NCBI GenBank assembly: GCA_013398015.1
Contig: VZRR01007849.1
Span: 1,105,079 to 1,169,078, forward strand
Source of the DNA: Oreocharis arfaki
Taxonomy: Eukaryota; Chordata; Aves; Passeriformes; Paramythiidae
Reading direction: 5' to 3'
Length of the DNA stretch: 64,000 nucleotides
Made by a program: the position numbers and the translations under genes. Of the stretch, positions 1 to 12,100 are shown in pieces. The notes under the pieces are model-generated. The model saw only the letters and a program-made list of their open reading frames with translations. It was not told where the DNA came from and did not search any database. The stretch's first letter is position 1. The number at the start of each line of letters is the position of its first letter.

Positions 1-815
1 GACTAAGGAACTCGTAGTCTGACTTTCCAGTACTGTTATTGCCTCTGAAAATTTGATATCAAAGAGAGACACAGATAAAATTGGACTGTTTTCAAAAGAT
101 GGAGAAAATACAAGGTCAGCTTGGAACAGAACATTAACATGTATGTAAGTATGCATAATTTACACTGAATATATACTTATCATAAGGGCTCCCCTAGAGT
201 TTAGGGTTATAAAGAAACTTTCTGATGTTGGTATCTTCTGTGCAGGATGATTCCAGCAGAGAAAATCTGAAATAAATAAGATAGGCAAGAACACTGACGA
301 TAGAAGAAATCTCTCCTAGTGCTGTGAAAGTTTGGAATAACAAATGACAAATCCAGAAGCATCAGAGATTAATGTTCTTTAATACCCGTAGTTCTCTTTC
401 CTCCCCAAATAATGAAACCTCACAAAATGTGACCTAGTTTTAGAAACAAGAACAGGGTAAGAAAAAGAAAGAAGCAGTTTGACAAATGTCTTATCTGGAG
501 AGCATACATCAAGAAATAAAACTAAGTGAAACTAGATGGAAAGATTTTGATAAAGCAAGTGATTTTACAACAGTAAGTCCAGAAATGTCAATGAAGAGAG
601 AAGGTCAGCCTTTATGCAAAAGTTAAAAATTACAATGCAAAGCAATACACGTGAACGAAGATGCTGCAGAGGATGAAGGTACAAATGCAGATCCAAATAT
701 AGTGTAACACAGTAAGTATCCTATGATCACTGGTTTAAAATGCTGTATCCAAAGTCTAGATCAAGAGTTGGAGCTACTGACTGTCCTAGCATTCACGGGT
801 TTTATTAAATCAATA
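1..815. other. upstream non-coding DNA, no gene seen
   Basis: This is AT-rich unique sequence to the left of the solo LTR. I see no open frame with recognisable protein similarity, no splice-bounded exon, no RNA gene and no clear repeat. If the CpG island at 5.4-6.0 kb is the EDAR promoter, this stretch is intergenic. Confidence 0.6.
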
Positions 816-821
816 GCAAAA
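816..821. repeat. left target-site duplication of the solo LTR
   Basis: The hexamer GCAAAA lies directly before the TG terminus of the LTR and recurs directly after its CA terminus at 1241-1246. A 6-bp duplication is typical of class II (ERVK/alpha/beta-like) retroviral integrations. Confidence 0.75.
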
Positions 822-1240
822 TGTTGCGGTGCGCTCCCGACAAACTGAGCACGACCACCTCTCCCCCTGCCCCCGCATGTTTCTCCCTTCCCACGATCCT
901 TCCCATTGGCTCTGTACCCCCCGCCCGCCAAATTCAAACCCCGCGTTCCTGCACCATTGGGTGTTCTGTATCTTCCCCCTCCCACTCACAGGGGTATAAC
1001 TGTGAGTGTGAAACACATTGTCTCGCTTCTCCTGGCACGCCCCCGGTGCCATAATAAACCCCGCACCATCTGGAGAAGCCCCTCCGCCTCGTCTCTCCTT
1101 CCTCAGCGCGCCTGTACCATCGGTGGGTTGGGCGAACCCCTGCTGGAACTTCGCCAGCCCTCCCGCGCCTCTGAGCGATGCAGCCGGCCTCTCCCCGGAC
1201 CAGGTGGATGCGCGGCACTGTCGCCGGCAGTGCCGCGGCA
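822..1240 (+). mobile_element. solo endogenous retrovirus LTR (419 bp)
   Basis: The element starts TGTTGCGG and ends CCGCGGCA, so the termini form a near-perfect 8-bp inverted repeat (7 of 8) with the canonical TG...CA ends, and it is bracketed by a perfect 6-bp GCAAAA duplication. Internal order fits a + strand LTR: two ATTGG (inverted CCAAT) boxes at 905-909 and 956-960, a TATA-like TATAAC near 995-1000, and an AATAAA poly(A) signal at 1053-1058, leaving a U5 of roughly 165 nt. There is no primer-binding site, polypurine tract or gag/pol/env next to it, so it is a solo LTR left by LTR-LTR recombination. The element is very GC- and CpG-rich compared with its flanks, which explains the cluster of overlapping open frames here; none is a gene. 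Its start resembles avian LTR families that begin TGTTG(T/C)GG, but I cannot name the family without a Repbase search. Confidence 0.75.
1053..1058 (+). promoter_or_regulatory. LTR polyadenylation signal AATAAA
   Basis: The hexamer AATAAA lies about 55 nt after the TATA-like box of the solo LTR, the expected spacing for the R region. It supports the + orientation of the element. Confidence 0.5.
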
Positions 1241-1246
1241 GCAAAA
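1241..1246. repeat. right target-site duplication of the solo LTR
   Basis: GCAAAA here is an exact copy of 816-821 and abuts the CA end of the LTR. The intact pair argues that the solo LTR arose from a single provirus at this site. Confidence 0.75.
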
Positions 1247-4200
1247 CTCCCATAGACATTTGTAATGCAGGAAGAGGCCTCTTAAGAATACTTTTGATAC
1301 CACAGTGTATCTCAAGCACCCTGTATTCCCTTTTTTCCTGGCCCTTCAGTTTAACTCTTTTCTAGATTGCTCTCTTCCCTTGGCTTCTCAGATATTTGAG
1401 AAAAGTTTGTGCTTGGACCCATCCTCCTGTGTTCTCCAAAGCCTGCCTGAGTTTTTGAAAGACTGGGAAGAAAATACCATATAACAAATAAGGCGTTCTT
1501 TCTCAGCAGCAAGGGAAAGGGTGGTTTCATTTGGTTTAGTTTTAACTACTTCTGCAGTTTCCTTTTAGGAAAGAAGTCATGATTAATACATTTTTTAATT
1601 ACACATGTTCTAGAAGGCACAGAAATATGCTGTTAATTATTTGAAATATTTATTGCAAACTCAAGGGCATGGCTACTGTGGGTGTTTGAGCTAAGCTAAT
1701 TGCCTTGCAATTTTCAGATGCTTTCTGTTTTTCTTACAAAAGACACAGTTCTGAAAATTAGAAATATATTTAAATGGGCTAGCCTGAAACAGTCTACCTA
1801 ATGATTTGGAAGAAGTTCTCCAAATCCTATGTAGGGTTTTGTGACTTGATAATCAGCTTCAGTTCCCAGATATCTGTGAAGTTGGGGGCTCGTAATGAGT
1901 CATCTGGAGAAGTGAGTCAGTTAAACCTGAAGAATTACTGAGAGATACCATTTGAAATAAACAAACTTTTCTGGCTGTAGGAAACGTTTATCCAACTGGT
2001 CTACACAAACCAGCACCCATGTGTGTTTTCTCTGGCCTAATAAAAAGTGTGGCATCTGAAAGCAGTGCTGTGGTTGTTGGACAGAAGAGAACCAGTGAAG
2101 GGCAACCACATGGAGGTAGAAAGTGTTGAGAGAGAAGGGCTGAGGATAGTGGTAGATGTTGCAATAAACCTGACTGAGGCGACTAGGTGGGTTGTGAAGG
2201 AAAGGAACAAGGTTAGAAGCCCTGGATGAGTATGCTCATGCGTAGTCACCAGTCTAACATCAGCGAGTCCAGCTTTTGAAGTAGGCATGATGCTGATGGG
2301 AGCCCTTTGCAGGTGTGTGCTTGTAACTTTGTAATTTTGTATTTTGGGAAATAAATGTAAGCTCTAGGAAAGGGGCCCTTTATCAAGCACACCTCCAGAA
2401 GTGTTGGCTTTTCATTCCTAGCAGGTTCTGCTCAATTATTTAATTTTCCCTTCTTACAGTATCTTTCTCAGCCCTTACTGTTGCAATAAGATGAACGTCA
2501 CTTCTTCTGAGAGATGGTAGAGGTCTTTAGACAGCTCAATTTTAGTTACAAACCGATGATTTTCCACCACAAAAGGAGAAAGGATCTCCAAGGGCTATAA
2601 TCCTCTCTCCTTCTCCTTGTGTCACCATCTCTGGGTGCCAGTGTCCTGTGCCATGGTGGGGCAGGGGGACACCAGCAAAAAAGGGAGACAACAGAAAAAG
2701 CCAAAGGGAGAGTCCCATCAGCCTTACTTAGCTGATGACAGCAGCAAGAACACACACCAGGCCAACCCACTGTCTGTTTTAGGCATGTAGTACAGGCACT
2801 TATCATATCATTCTACCTCTCCCATGACTTGAGGGAAGACACAGGCCCTTTGGACAAACCTAAGAAACATTGCAGTGGCATGCTCTGACCTTGGGCTGCC
2901 TCTGGTGTGGCTGAAGTTAGGGTGGAAGGATGATTGTGTGACAACAGATATTCATATGCCATATAGACTTCCATTCTGATAGAAAAGGTGAGCAGTAAGA
3001 AGCCTCACAAGTCCAGGTGGCTGAGTTTATCATGGCTCACTCCTGCTCTCCTTTCTTGTGGCTGCATACACTTATTTTGTCACAGATGCCTGGATGTAGC
3101 CTCATTCCAGCTGGGTGCTCAGTGCAGGAATTTCACATTTCTTTGGTTAGAATCTTTGGTTAGAAGTTAAAGTTTCTTCACATAGAATGTGTTGTAGACT
3201 TTTTTATTACTAGAGAGGGTGAGTAGACATATGGATGTCATAGGGGCTGAAAGGGGTAAGTAATCCTTTCAGCCTGTTGCCTGATGCCAGGGATCAATGT
3301 GGCAGCTTAAAAAAACATTGCCATTTTGGTGGCTCTTTGACAAAGGTAGGTCTTCTTCCTTCATATTTACTTTTCGACTGTGGTTAGGTCAGCAAAATAT
3401 GAGTCCCTCTTTTTCACACAGCATCTTTGCAGAGCAGCTTCCCTGAGCCAGATGTCAGCCCTGGTAGGATGTGGACTTCAAGACCAAACCATGAGGAGTT
3501 CACTCAGAGGCAGGACTTTGGGCAGGCATATTGCATTGTGATTTTACCCTTGGCACAGCCTGGCTGCCCTGAAGACTGGGAGAAACAGAAGAATTAAAAT
3601 TAACCTAATTTGGCCCAAAGATATAAAACATAAAATTCTCTAGTGCCTCTCAGAACCACAATGATAAACCATCCTCAGAAAAACATCTTGCTCCAGAAGT
3701 ACTGGAACTAATGAATCCTGATTTCCTACAGATTTGTGTTCTGTGGGTTGACTGACTTGTGTGGTCTAAGAAGATGTATGCTTTTTGGGTGGCTGGAGAA
3801 TGTGTGAGGTCTCTCTCTGCATGGATTTGTTGCTTTCTCATAAGGTGTGTTCACAGTGTGCTTTCTCCAAATCTGGGCAGTAAATTGGGGATGACTGTCT
3901 TTAGCCAGCTGCTTATTGTTAGAGGCTTCTGAGAATGTATCTTTATTGGCCAGTAGATTCAAATGCTATTAGGAGGGAACACAAACATTGTATAAGCCTT
4001 CCTTCCACAGGCAATGGGGATAGACAACTATTGTTCTCCTGCCCTCTGCTCCACACTTTCTTCTGTCTTTCAAGGTCCTGCTGCCTTTGTCTCTTCTCAG
4101 GAATGGATGCCTCCTGTGGGCTATAGGGAAGCGACCTCTTTCCTTGTTTATTCCATAATTTCCAGTGAACCTGCCCTGCTACTACCACCTTCATCCTTGT

Positions 4201-5419
4201 CTCTCTTATACCTTTGTTTCAGAAACAAACTAGGTTCAGGAACAATTCACCTACCGCTAAGAGAAGCAGTCCCTGTGGAAGTCAGACAGGCTTAGCCATG
4301 TTTTGTTTGTCATAGTGATCTCCAACCATTATATTTTCTTCTCTACAGGTAAGAAGGAAGCACCTTGCTGTGTAGTCCAGGGTCAGCTTTTGACTACTGG
4401 AACCGTTGTATTGAATATGTTTCTTAATAAAATGAAAAAATGTCCAATTGTATTTTAATGTTGATTCGTACCATTGAGTTTGGTACGTGTTAGATAAGAA
4501 CCAAAGCACCCCTGATTTCAGTGCATGTCTTTGCCCAATGGGATGGTGACTGTAAGGTCGGCTGCGGAGTTACAAGAACAACACACATTGGAATACACAC
4601 TTCAGAATCTTGTATCCAACAAGGCTGAAAGGTCTCCTTTGAGAAATATTTTCTGATCAAGCCCTGTCAGTTTTTCGTACTACATATTTGATGCTCAAAA
4701 AAGGAGGTGTAGTGTTGATATGTTTCTGCTTTATGACATCTGAGTTAACTGCTTTAACTGTACTAAAGCTGTTTGCAGGTGTGCTGGGTCTTTTGCATTT
4801 CATTTATTTTCACTTCAGTGATAAATGATGCTATCTGAGTAGGTTTTCTCCCATTTTCCCATTTTAAGGAACACTCTTTTCAGAAATACTGACAATTGCC
4901 TTGTGCAGAGCTAGCTGACAACCAGAATTTGCGACTTTTAGAAAGCACAACTGTATAAGAATATTTCAGTTTTGCTTGGGAAGAAAATGATCAGTAGTTC
5001 AGAAGGCTAGCTATGACATTTTCAATTTGAAAACCATCTATTATTCTTTAGAATTTTCTAGAAGCAGCAGGGAGCTGTGTGTGCTCCTGGGGAACCAGTG
5101 ATTCTTGATGTCTCCCATGCTGTCCCTCCCTGGTAAGAGTCCTGTGGGAAGTTCAGGGAGTCCCCAGAACTGCGACTGCAAAGTAGGAGAGTGAGGCAGT
5201 CTCCAGAGGACCCACTGCAGATTATCTGAAAATCAGGTATTTCTCAGAATAGTTTGATTTTGCCATACCGACACTTGCTAAATTGAGCCGGTTCAGTCAT
5301 CAAACTTCCCCCTCATTTCTTCTGCTCTCAGGAGCTCCCCAGAAGTATTTTCCTGCTCTGTACCCCAGGCTCTGGCTCCCCTTCTCCCAGCCAAACCAGA
5401 TAAAACCTTCTCCTGTTCA
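1247..5419. other. upstream non-coding DNA, no gene seen
   Basis: This is unique, mostly AT-rich sequence between the LTR and the CpG island. The only structure I can support is the first copy of the 61-bp duplication at 3154-3214. Open frames on either strand here are short, lack family motifs and have no splice-site context, so I call none of them. Confidence 0.55.
3154..3214 (+). repeat. 61-bp direct duplication, copy 1
   Basis: This block matches 6118-6178 at 59 of 61 positions, in the same orientation. Similarity stops abruptly at both ends. Copy 1 is preceded by an extra partial unit at 3141-3153 (CTTTGGTTAGAAT, repeated as CTTTGGTTAGAAG), so its left end is tandemly repeated. It does not look like a tail or terminus of a mobile element I know. 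Confidence 0.8.
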
Positions 5420-5731
5420 CCAGCAAAATCCGAGCTCGGCGGTAGCGGGCATGGATGCGGGACTCCTCCTCATCCTGCGGGGCTCCTCTAGGTGGGGCAG
5501 GCGAGTTTTCGCAGAGAGCGGAGCCCGCTCCGGCGCCCGCGGCTCTGCCGAACTTCCCAGCGGAGAGCGAGGGGAAGGAGAAGTTGCGAGGGGAGCGCGG
5601 GGCCGTGGGCTGACGGCTCCGAGGTCTTTGGGCTCACTGGGACCCAGCTGGAGGCATTCATGACAAGCTCTGCGAGCGGAGGAGACGCGCGCTGGCACCT
5701 GTGAGAGGCCGAGGGAGCGGGACCCCGCGCC

Positions 5732-5823
5732 CTGTGCCCGCCGGAGCAGCTCCGGGTATCCCGCTCTCTGTGCCCGCCGGAGCAGCTCCGGGTATCCCGC
5801 TCCCTGTGCCCGCTGGAGCAGCC
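5732..5823 (+). repeat. 36-bp minisatellite, about 2.6 units
   Basis: Units start at 5732, 5768 and 5804 with CTGTGCCCGC and an exact period of 36 bp. The first two units differ at one position; the third carries one change and loses similarity after the GAGCAGC at its centre. Because 36 is a multiple of 3, overlapping frames appear to encode 12-residue repeats, but I do not regard them as proteins. Confidence 0.8.
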
Positions 5824-5853
5824 CTTCTCCAGGCTTCGGAGGCCGTGAGCCCA

Positions 5854-5899
5854 TCTGTGCAAGGAAGGCTCCCGTCTCTGTGCAAGGTAGGCTCCCGTC
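5854..5899 (+). repeat. 23-bp tandem duplication
   Basis: Two adjacent 23-bp units (5854-5876 and 5877-5899) read TCTGTGCAAGG(A/T)AGGCTC and differ at one base. That base turns GGAAGG in unit 1 into GGTAGG in unit 2, so only the second unit contains a GT splice-donor core after CAAG. Confidence 0.8.
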
Positions 5900-6117
5900 G
5901 AGCACGTCGGCTGTCTCTCCCCAGAGCCAGCGTGTCTCTGGTACGGGATCCACTGTCGTGGAGATGTCACTGAGGGTTGTGGCTGGAAATCGTGTTGGGT
6001 TTAAGCTTCGTTTGAAAGAGATCTACCATCCAGTGAGTTTCTCTGCTCCTGGCATAGGACTAAACAACTTTTTTTTTTCTGTGAGTGCTAGAAAGTAGCT
6101 ACAGTTCCTGGTAGTAC

Positions 6118-6178
6118 CTTTGGTTAGAAGTTAAAGTTTCTTCACACAGAATGTGTGGTAGACTTTTTTATTACTAGA
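6118..6178 (+). repeat. 61-bp direct duplication, copy 2
   Basis: This is the second copy of the block at 3154-3214, with two substitutions in 61 bp and sharp borders. It lies about 160 bp beyond the right edge of the CpG island. Confidence 0.8.
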
Positions 6179-9100
6179 AGTACTGATGTTCTGACTGGTC
6201 CCTAAACTCTAGAAGATCTAGTGGGTTTTTTATTTCAGTAGAAGTGTCTATTTCTCCAGAGGAGAGTGGAACTGCTCTTTCGGGTTTTGTGTTAACATTG
6301 CAAACTGATATGCCTATACTTTTTACACTGCTACTATACTTTTGAAATCCCAACCACTGCTGTAAAATATCACGGTATTGATAGTGTTGTGGCTGACTGC
6401 ATACGCATGTGAATACATGTTCATAGCATGCTGATTTTTATTTTCCCTGCTTCCACAATCTCTGTGTAAAAGGGTACTGTAAGACTGAGGTCCAGAGAGG
6501 AAAGCAGGCTTCTGCCCACACTGAGAAGTACCTGGGCAGACTGGTACTGCATACCTGCTTCAAGCACAGTACTCTGTGGCCATATGTGGTGCCAAAGTAG
6601 CTTTGAAATGCCCAGCTATTCCTGGGGGAGCAGAGAGCTCAGCTGGGACCACAGAAGCTGCTCCAGTGGTGAAGTGGCCTGGGTGAACCTTGCACGACTA
6701 TGAAAGATTGTCATTGTTACTGAGCTGGGTGGTTTTAGCTGCTGCTGCTGCCACGGCTGCAGCACTGACACTGTATATTAGAAAAAGTGCACCTAGACAT
6801 GGGTATGCCTAAGAGAAAAGGTGTTTTCATTTTTGCAACTAGTGAAGCTTCAGATATTGTACGAAGGGGCAATGGATGGCACTTTGGATCTGTACTCCAT
6901 GGGATGAGAAGTGAGATCCTTATCAGTAGTACAACAATGCCAAAGGCTTAGTGAGCACCACCTCCCTTGGACTACCACCCTAAAACCTCTCTACATGCCT
7001 CAACTACAAGGAAATCTTTCATACCTGTGGCTACTGTTCATTCGAGTAGACAAGGCCAATGGCCACTTCTGCCACTCCTCTACAGCAGAGGTGGGAGTTG
7101 GTGTTGTATACTGCAGTTTTGAATGACAGGTCTTGAAATGTTTTGGGAAAGTGGTGGAAATCTCTGGCAGCTCTATGGGAAAAATTGTGGGAGATCACAA
7201 ATTTAAAAAGGAAATTAATGTGATTGTGCGAAGTAGGGTCAAACCCCATGACTATTATCAGGATTACTCGGTTGTTTGTTCTTCTCTGTCAGAAATGTCT
7301 AAGTTGCATAAAGTGAAAAGAAAGAAAGTTTGGCTATCCTCTATTGAAGAGTAATACTGATTAGAAATTAATTGTGAAATTAAAAAAGACAAGAGCTGTC
7401 AAATAAAGGAAATATATTCAGTAGCAGCAAGTTTGGCTCCACACCACTCAGTGGGAACAATTCCACCTTCAGGTAAGCTCCTGTGAATCCATTTTCCCTG
7501 GAGATGATTGACGATGGTGAAACTTACCAGAGCTTAGCCCAGCTCTTTTGGTTGGTAGGGCACTGCATAGTTGTGTTCTGTTTGCAATAATGTAGCCTGA
7601 CCACAAGAAAGAGCTCAGATGAGAATGTGCCCAGAAAACGCCAGCAGGCTTTTTTTTTTTTTGTACGTAGATAGCTTTTGCAGAAAACCACTGGCATAAA
7701 TAGGCTGATTTTTCTCTATTGCAGCTAGATGGAAAACATGTGATGTTTTAATTTTTCACTTAAGATCGTGAGATGGTAATTTTCAAGGCATCATACTGAA
7801 TTGTATACCATGGAAATCATCTCACTGAAAATGTTAGACTGAATGCAGTTTTACCACAGGGTTGTTAAGAATTCCTCTGAAAATGACTTTATGTGAAACA
7901 TTTCAAATTTATGTGTAAAGGTGACATTTCTTGGAGGACTAAAATATTTTACCAGAGTCTAAAGTTTCTAACAGAACCCATATAGCTGTGCTTCATAAAT
8001 GGTCCAAGTCTCAGTTTTTGAGAAATAGCAGCATAAGCTTTTGAAGATTAGATTAATATTAAGATAATGTTTTTCTCATGTTGTCATCAGTGGAGGAATT
8101 CCCCTCTAATATCCTCAACAGAGTTGTTTCCTTTAACCATGCTAGGATGGAACTGGGTCTCAGATCATATCTATACTACTTCTCCTTTCAGCTAAAAGGT
8201 AGATAAATTGAAACATGAGCTACTGCCTATAGCAGAATAACCAGGGAGGTGCCAGCATGGCCCCACCCTACATGAGTCATTGGTGCAAAGCTGAGTGTAG
8301 ATCAGCCTTTCCATTCACTCCTGTAAAATGTATCTCATTTCTCCCTCTGATTATTCTGAAACCAGCCCTTTACTGCCTCCTGGTTCCCTCCTGGCCCTCA
8401 AGACCCAGTATATATCTTATGATGCAGTAGAAGATAACAGGTACCCCTTTTTACCCAAGAGGTCCTGAACCAGCAGCTCTTGTTGCAGAAAACCCTTCTG
8501 ACTTAACATGTAGAAAAGTTCTGGCTGGTGTATCAATAGGTCAGGGAGACACTTTCTTGCCATGTATATTCCAAGAAGGTAGGTCCCTGTAAAGAATTAG
8601 ATTTTACTGAACAAGGATGGAATTGTGATATGTGAGACTGTCCACCTTGGCAAGCACAACTGACCTGTGCCGATGGTCACTTTATGGACAAAATGTTTGA
8701 CTATACTTTTCCCAGAAAACTAAGAACCTTCATACAGCGAAAACTAGAACATACAAATATTATTTGGAGGCCAAGTAACTTGCTGTTCCTTTGTTTGATT
8801 TATCACTCATCCAATTCTATTACAAATGGAGGAGATTCTGGGCCCATGCAGTCAATGGCAGAACTCCCGCAAGGGTGGTGTGCCCAGCTCTTGCTGGCTC
8901 TTTGGCAACATTCAGTGATCAAACGCTGTTTCCTGAACCATATTAACTTTGCACACATTTCTTCTGACTTGACGTAGATCAGCTTTTTCAGTTTCTTCCC
9001 AGTGGGGAAATCAGAACAAAAGTAGAGAGGAAGTTATTTTCAAATTCAGAAGGAGTCCATTAGAAACAAAAGAATAAAAGATAAACAAAGACTACTTAAA

Positions 9101-12100
9101 AAGCATTATCTGCTATTGTCTTATGAAGAAGTTAAAGTTTTGCCAGTGGATTTTCAAATCTCTGTGGAGATGGAGTCAGGGCCACATCCTCCTGATCTGA
9201 CGCTAGCGAGTGCTAGTTTTGAAATGTCAGAAGTGTCATTCTGTGAAGTTAAGCCACAATGCCTGAACTGAATCACCCACCATGAATCTAGCAACAGGTT
9301 TTACATTGCCACATAATGTCTGACCATCTGCAGTGCAAAATCAATAGCTAAGTCCCTGGTGGATTTCATAGAGTTTCTGGCATTTATTCTTTTTCAGACT
9401 CTGTTCTGCAGAGCTGAGATTTTTGTTTTTATTTAGTGCCTTAAATTCTTCCTGTTTCCCTTTTGGGAGGAGATGGCTGGTAAGAGTTTATGTGGCAGAA
9501 GGGACTGCCAGAGCTGTGTAAGTTTTATAACAAAAAGACTTTTTGAGGAGGTTGATGTTGTCCCATTCCCTGTCCCACGAGGAACCTCTCCAGCAGTTGG
9601 TGGTATTTCAGCTGATCCTTGCCTCACTTGTTGTGCGTAGGAAGCTAGGAGGGTCTCAATGACCTGACTCTACAGGGGCCTACTCTGATAATAAAAATGT
9701 GCACGGTATACTGTGTTTTGAGAATGTTACTTTGATGCAGTCAATGGCTATGGGTGAATTGGGGAGAAAAAGCAAAAGAGTTCAGAAAACTTAGTTTGAC
9801 TATACTTGCAGCATCCTGAGATGTTGATGGACCTGAGAACTTTGTGATCTTAAAGGCTAAGATCAACCTAGTTGCTACACTTTGGCATCCAGCTCTTCCC
9901 AGCCAATCTTCAGTGAGATACTTGCTGCCTACTAGAGCCTGACAGAAAGGTACATGAGTTCCAGTTTCTTGCTGTCTTTGTCTGTGCTGTGCAAGTGCTG
10001 ATGGATGCACATCCTGTGATCATGCTGATGAGCCTCTGGTTCTTCGGGCTTTACAGCCAGGAAGGATGCGGTGCTGCAAAACTCAGCTGCATCCAGGTCC
10101 AAGCCAGCTCTTTGGTAAGGAGGAACCCTGGAAAGATTCACTCTTTTCCCTACCTCCCCTGGAGGCTGGGTTGCATATGAAGACTAGGCTTTATCCTCTG
10201 TACAGCAGTGTACAGACAGGCTGGGGACTGAAGCAGAAACATATGGCCAAATAATGAGAGAGCTTTAATTCTGACAGTGCATCCATCTCTTCCTTTGGAT
10301 ATATCACAAACAAGAACTACCGAAGTGCCACTTAAGCAGCATACAATTATTTGCAGATTGAGAATCAGAGTTTTACAATTTATTTGAAGCAAGAACCATT
10401 TTAATAGTTCAGGATTAGATATTTGTAATTATCCAGGCCAGAAGGATGCATTCCTAGGACATGCTCCATTTTTCTTTTGGAACTCTATACATGCTCCACT
10501 GCTTGGGAGAAGGACCAGGGAGGGAAAAAGATCTGTACAGTAATAGTTGATAAATTAAGACTTTCTAGAACTTGGCTTCTGTCACTCTAAAGAAAACTAA
10601 AAGACCCCATGTATCTATATCACACATCTTGGAAGAGAAACGCTGGGACTCCAAAAAAAATGAGGAACAGATGATATCAAAGGCTAAAATAGGCAGAGTC
10701 TGTTAAAATACCTGGTGCTGGTTTATAGCCTGCTCTAGTTAGGAACTATGAAACAGACAGCATCCTCAAGCATGAGACTTCAATTTACCTTGTATAACAA
10801 AGCAAAACTTGGAATTACCATCCTTAAGTAACATTTGTCTTCCTATTGGAGTCCACAAAAAACAAAAAGGCTGGGGACGTGTTCTCTTTTTTCACTTGGG
10901 ATTTTGCCATTTCTTCTCTTGGTGGGTAGCTGGTGACAATGTGTCCCCTGAGTTAGACACGTTTGTATTTACAAAAATAGGAAAAAATGATCTGTGGGCT
11001 GCCACCCATCCAGTGGTGTGTGACAGGGGGCCAAGCAAAACAGCAGCACCTTCAACTGGCCACCCCCTTTCTTTCCGAGTGTTTACCACCTGCGCAGCAG
11101 GCATGGCTCAATGGCTTGTGGGCTCACCTCCAAGCCACGGGCGTTTATGGGCTGGTGGATCCGCGTAAGCTGAGGCTGGCGTGAAGTCTGGCAGTCTGAA
11201 GCTGGTTTCATGAAGCATCCAGTTTTGCCAGCTGCAGGAGGGTAATAATTTCCAAGAGAGGGACAGTGCGCACAGCTGAGGGCAGTAACTATCTCAGCTG
11301 TCACCATTTATTCCATCACCAAGTCTGGGTGTCAACACCCTCCAAGAGAGACAAAAGTAAAACTGAGTATCCAGGCGTTGTGGGGCACAGATTTATTTCA
11401 TTAAATTCAAATACTTCCTCATGATGAGTGTTGTCTCTTTAAATTTTCCATACAAAAAAAGCATGCGCTAATATATTGCCAGCTGGAGGGTTATATTTTT
11501 CTGTGCATGTGTAGATCCAGTTGGTTTCTTTGGGATGTAAAATACAAAGGAAAAAGCCATTGTTCTTGTCTTACTCTCGATTTTCAAAAATTGCCAGTTC
11601 TTATAAGCAGACCAAAACAGATAACAGATGGCACTGGCTAGCAATAAGGAAACCTAGATGCAAATATTGTATGGTATATGAAGAATGCCTCTGGTGTGTC
11701 ATGTTTGCTATCATGGTTTTCTTACCAGTTGTGAGAAAAATCCAGTACTAGCACTTTGTGGTATTTAATTGGATGTGAAAGGTGCAAATAATTCAGCTGG
11801 TGACAAAATGATAAAATTGGTAATAAATAAATAAAAAAACCTGATGAAATGAATATATGTGGGCTTGATATACTTCCTAGTAAAACCAACAAGAGACTCT
11901 CCGGTCATGTCAGCAGATAACCAACCTGCCTATCCGTTTCTGATTTTCATCCGAGATCCCCAAGTGCACAGGCTACACTACAAAAAAGAAATAAAGGGTG
12001 CTCGTCTGTAAATGCTTTCCTGGCCCAAATGATCAGTCAGTGGTTTTCACAGACATCAAAATCAGGCACCATGCAGGGTCTCTCAGAGAAAGCAGCAGGT

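Larger units (their letters stand above)
5420..5960 (+). promoter_or_regulatory. CpG island; candidate EDAR promoter and non-coding exon 1
   Basis: Roughly 50 CpG dinucleotides fall within about 540 bp, against a CpG-poor background on both sides, and no LTR-type ends are present. No clear TATA box is seen. Donor-like sites on the + strand lie at 5700/5701 (CACCT followed by GTGAGAG) and 5886/5887 (TGCAAG followed by GTAGGC), either of which could end a non-coding first exon. In human EDAR the first exon is non-coding and separated by a very long intron from the exon with the start codon, so a start about 46 kb upstream of 51688 is plausible. This is inference; no transcript evidence is available. 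A GC-rich patch at 44280-44460 is a weaker alternative. Open frames through the island on both strands follow from its GC richness and its repeat unit of 36 nt, a multiple of three. Confidence 0.45.

Noticed and set aside
822..1240. Reading the CpG-rich 0.8-1.25 kb region as a gene promoter CpG island
   Set aside because: TG...CA ends and the flanking GCAAAA duplication identify it as an inserted LTR.
761..1365. Cluster of overlapping open frames of 70-169 codons on both strands
   Set aside because: They lie in and around the GC-rich solo LTR; high GC lowers stop-codon frequency. None shows a protein domain, and the DNA is better explained by the LTR.
5417..5970. Minus-strand frames of 178 and 160 codons with 12-residue repeats in the CpG island
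   Set aside because: The repeats come from a 36-bp minisatellite whose length is a multiple of three, in GC-rich DNA. Several frames are open at once, which argues for composition rather than coding.
6911..7354. Pair of adjacent + frames (71 and 73 codons) as a possible decayed retroelement or pseudogene
   Set aside because: I tried to match them to retroviral pol, LINE and common processed pseudogenes and found no convincing motif.
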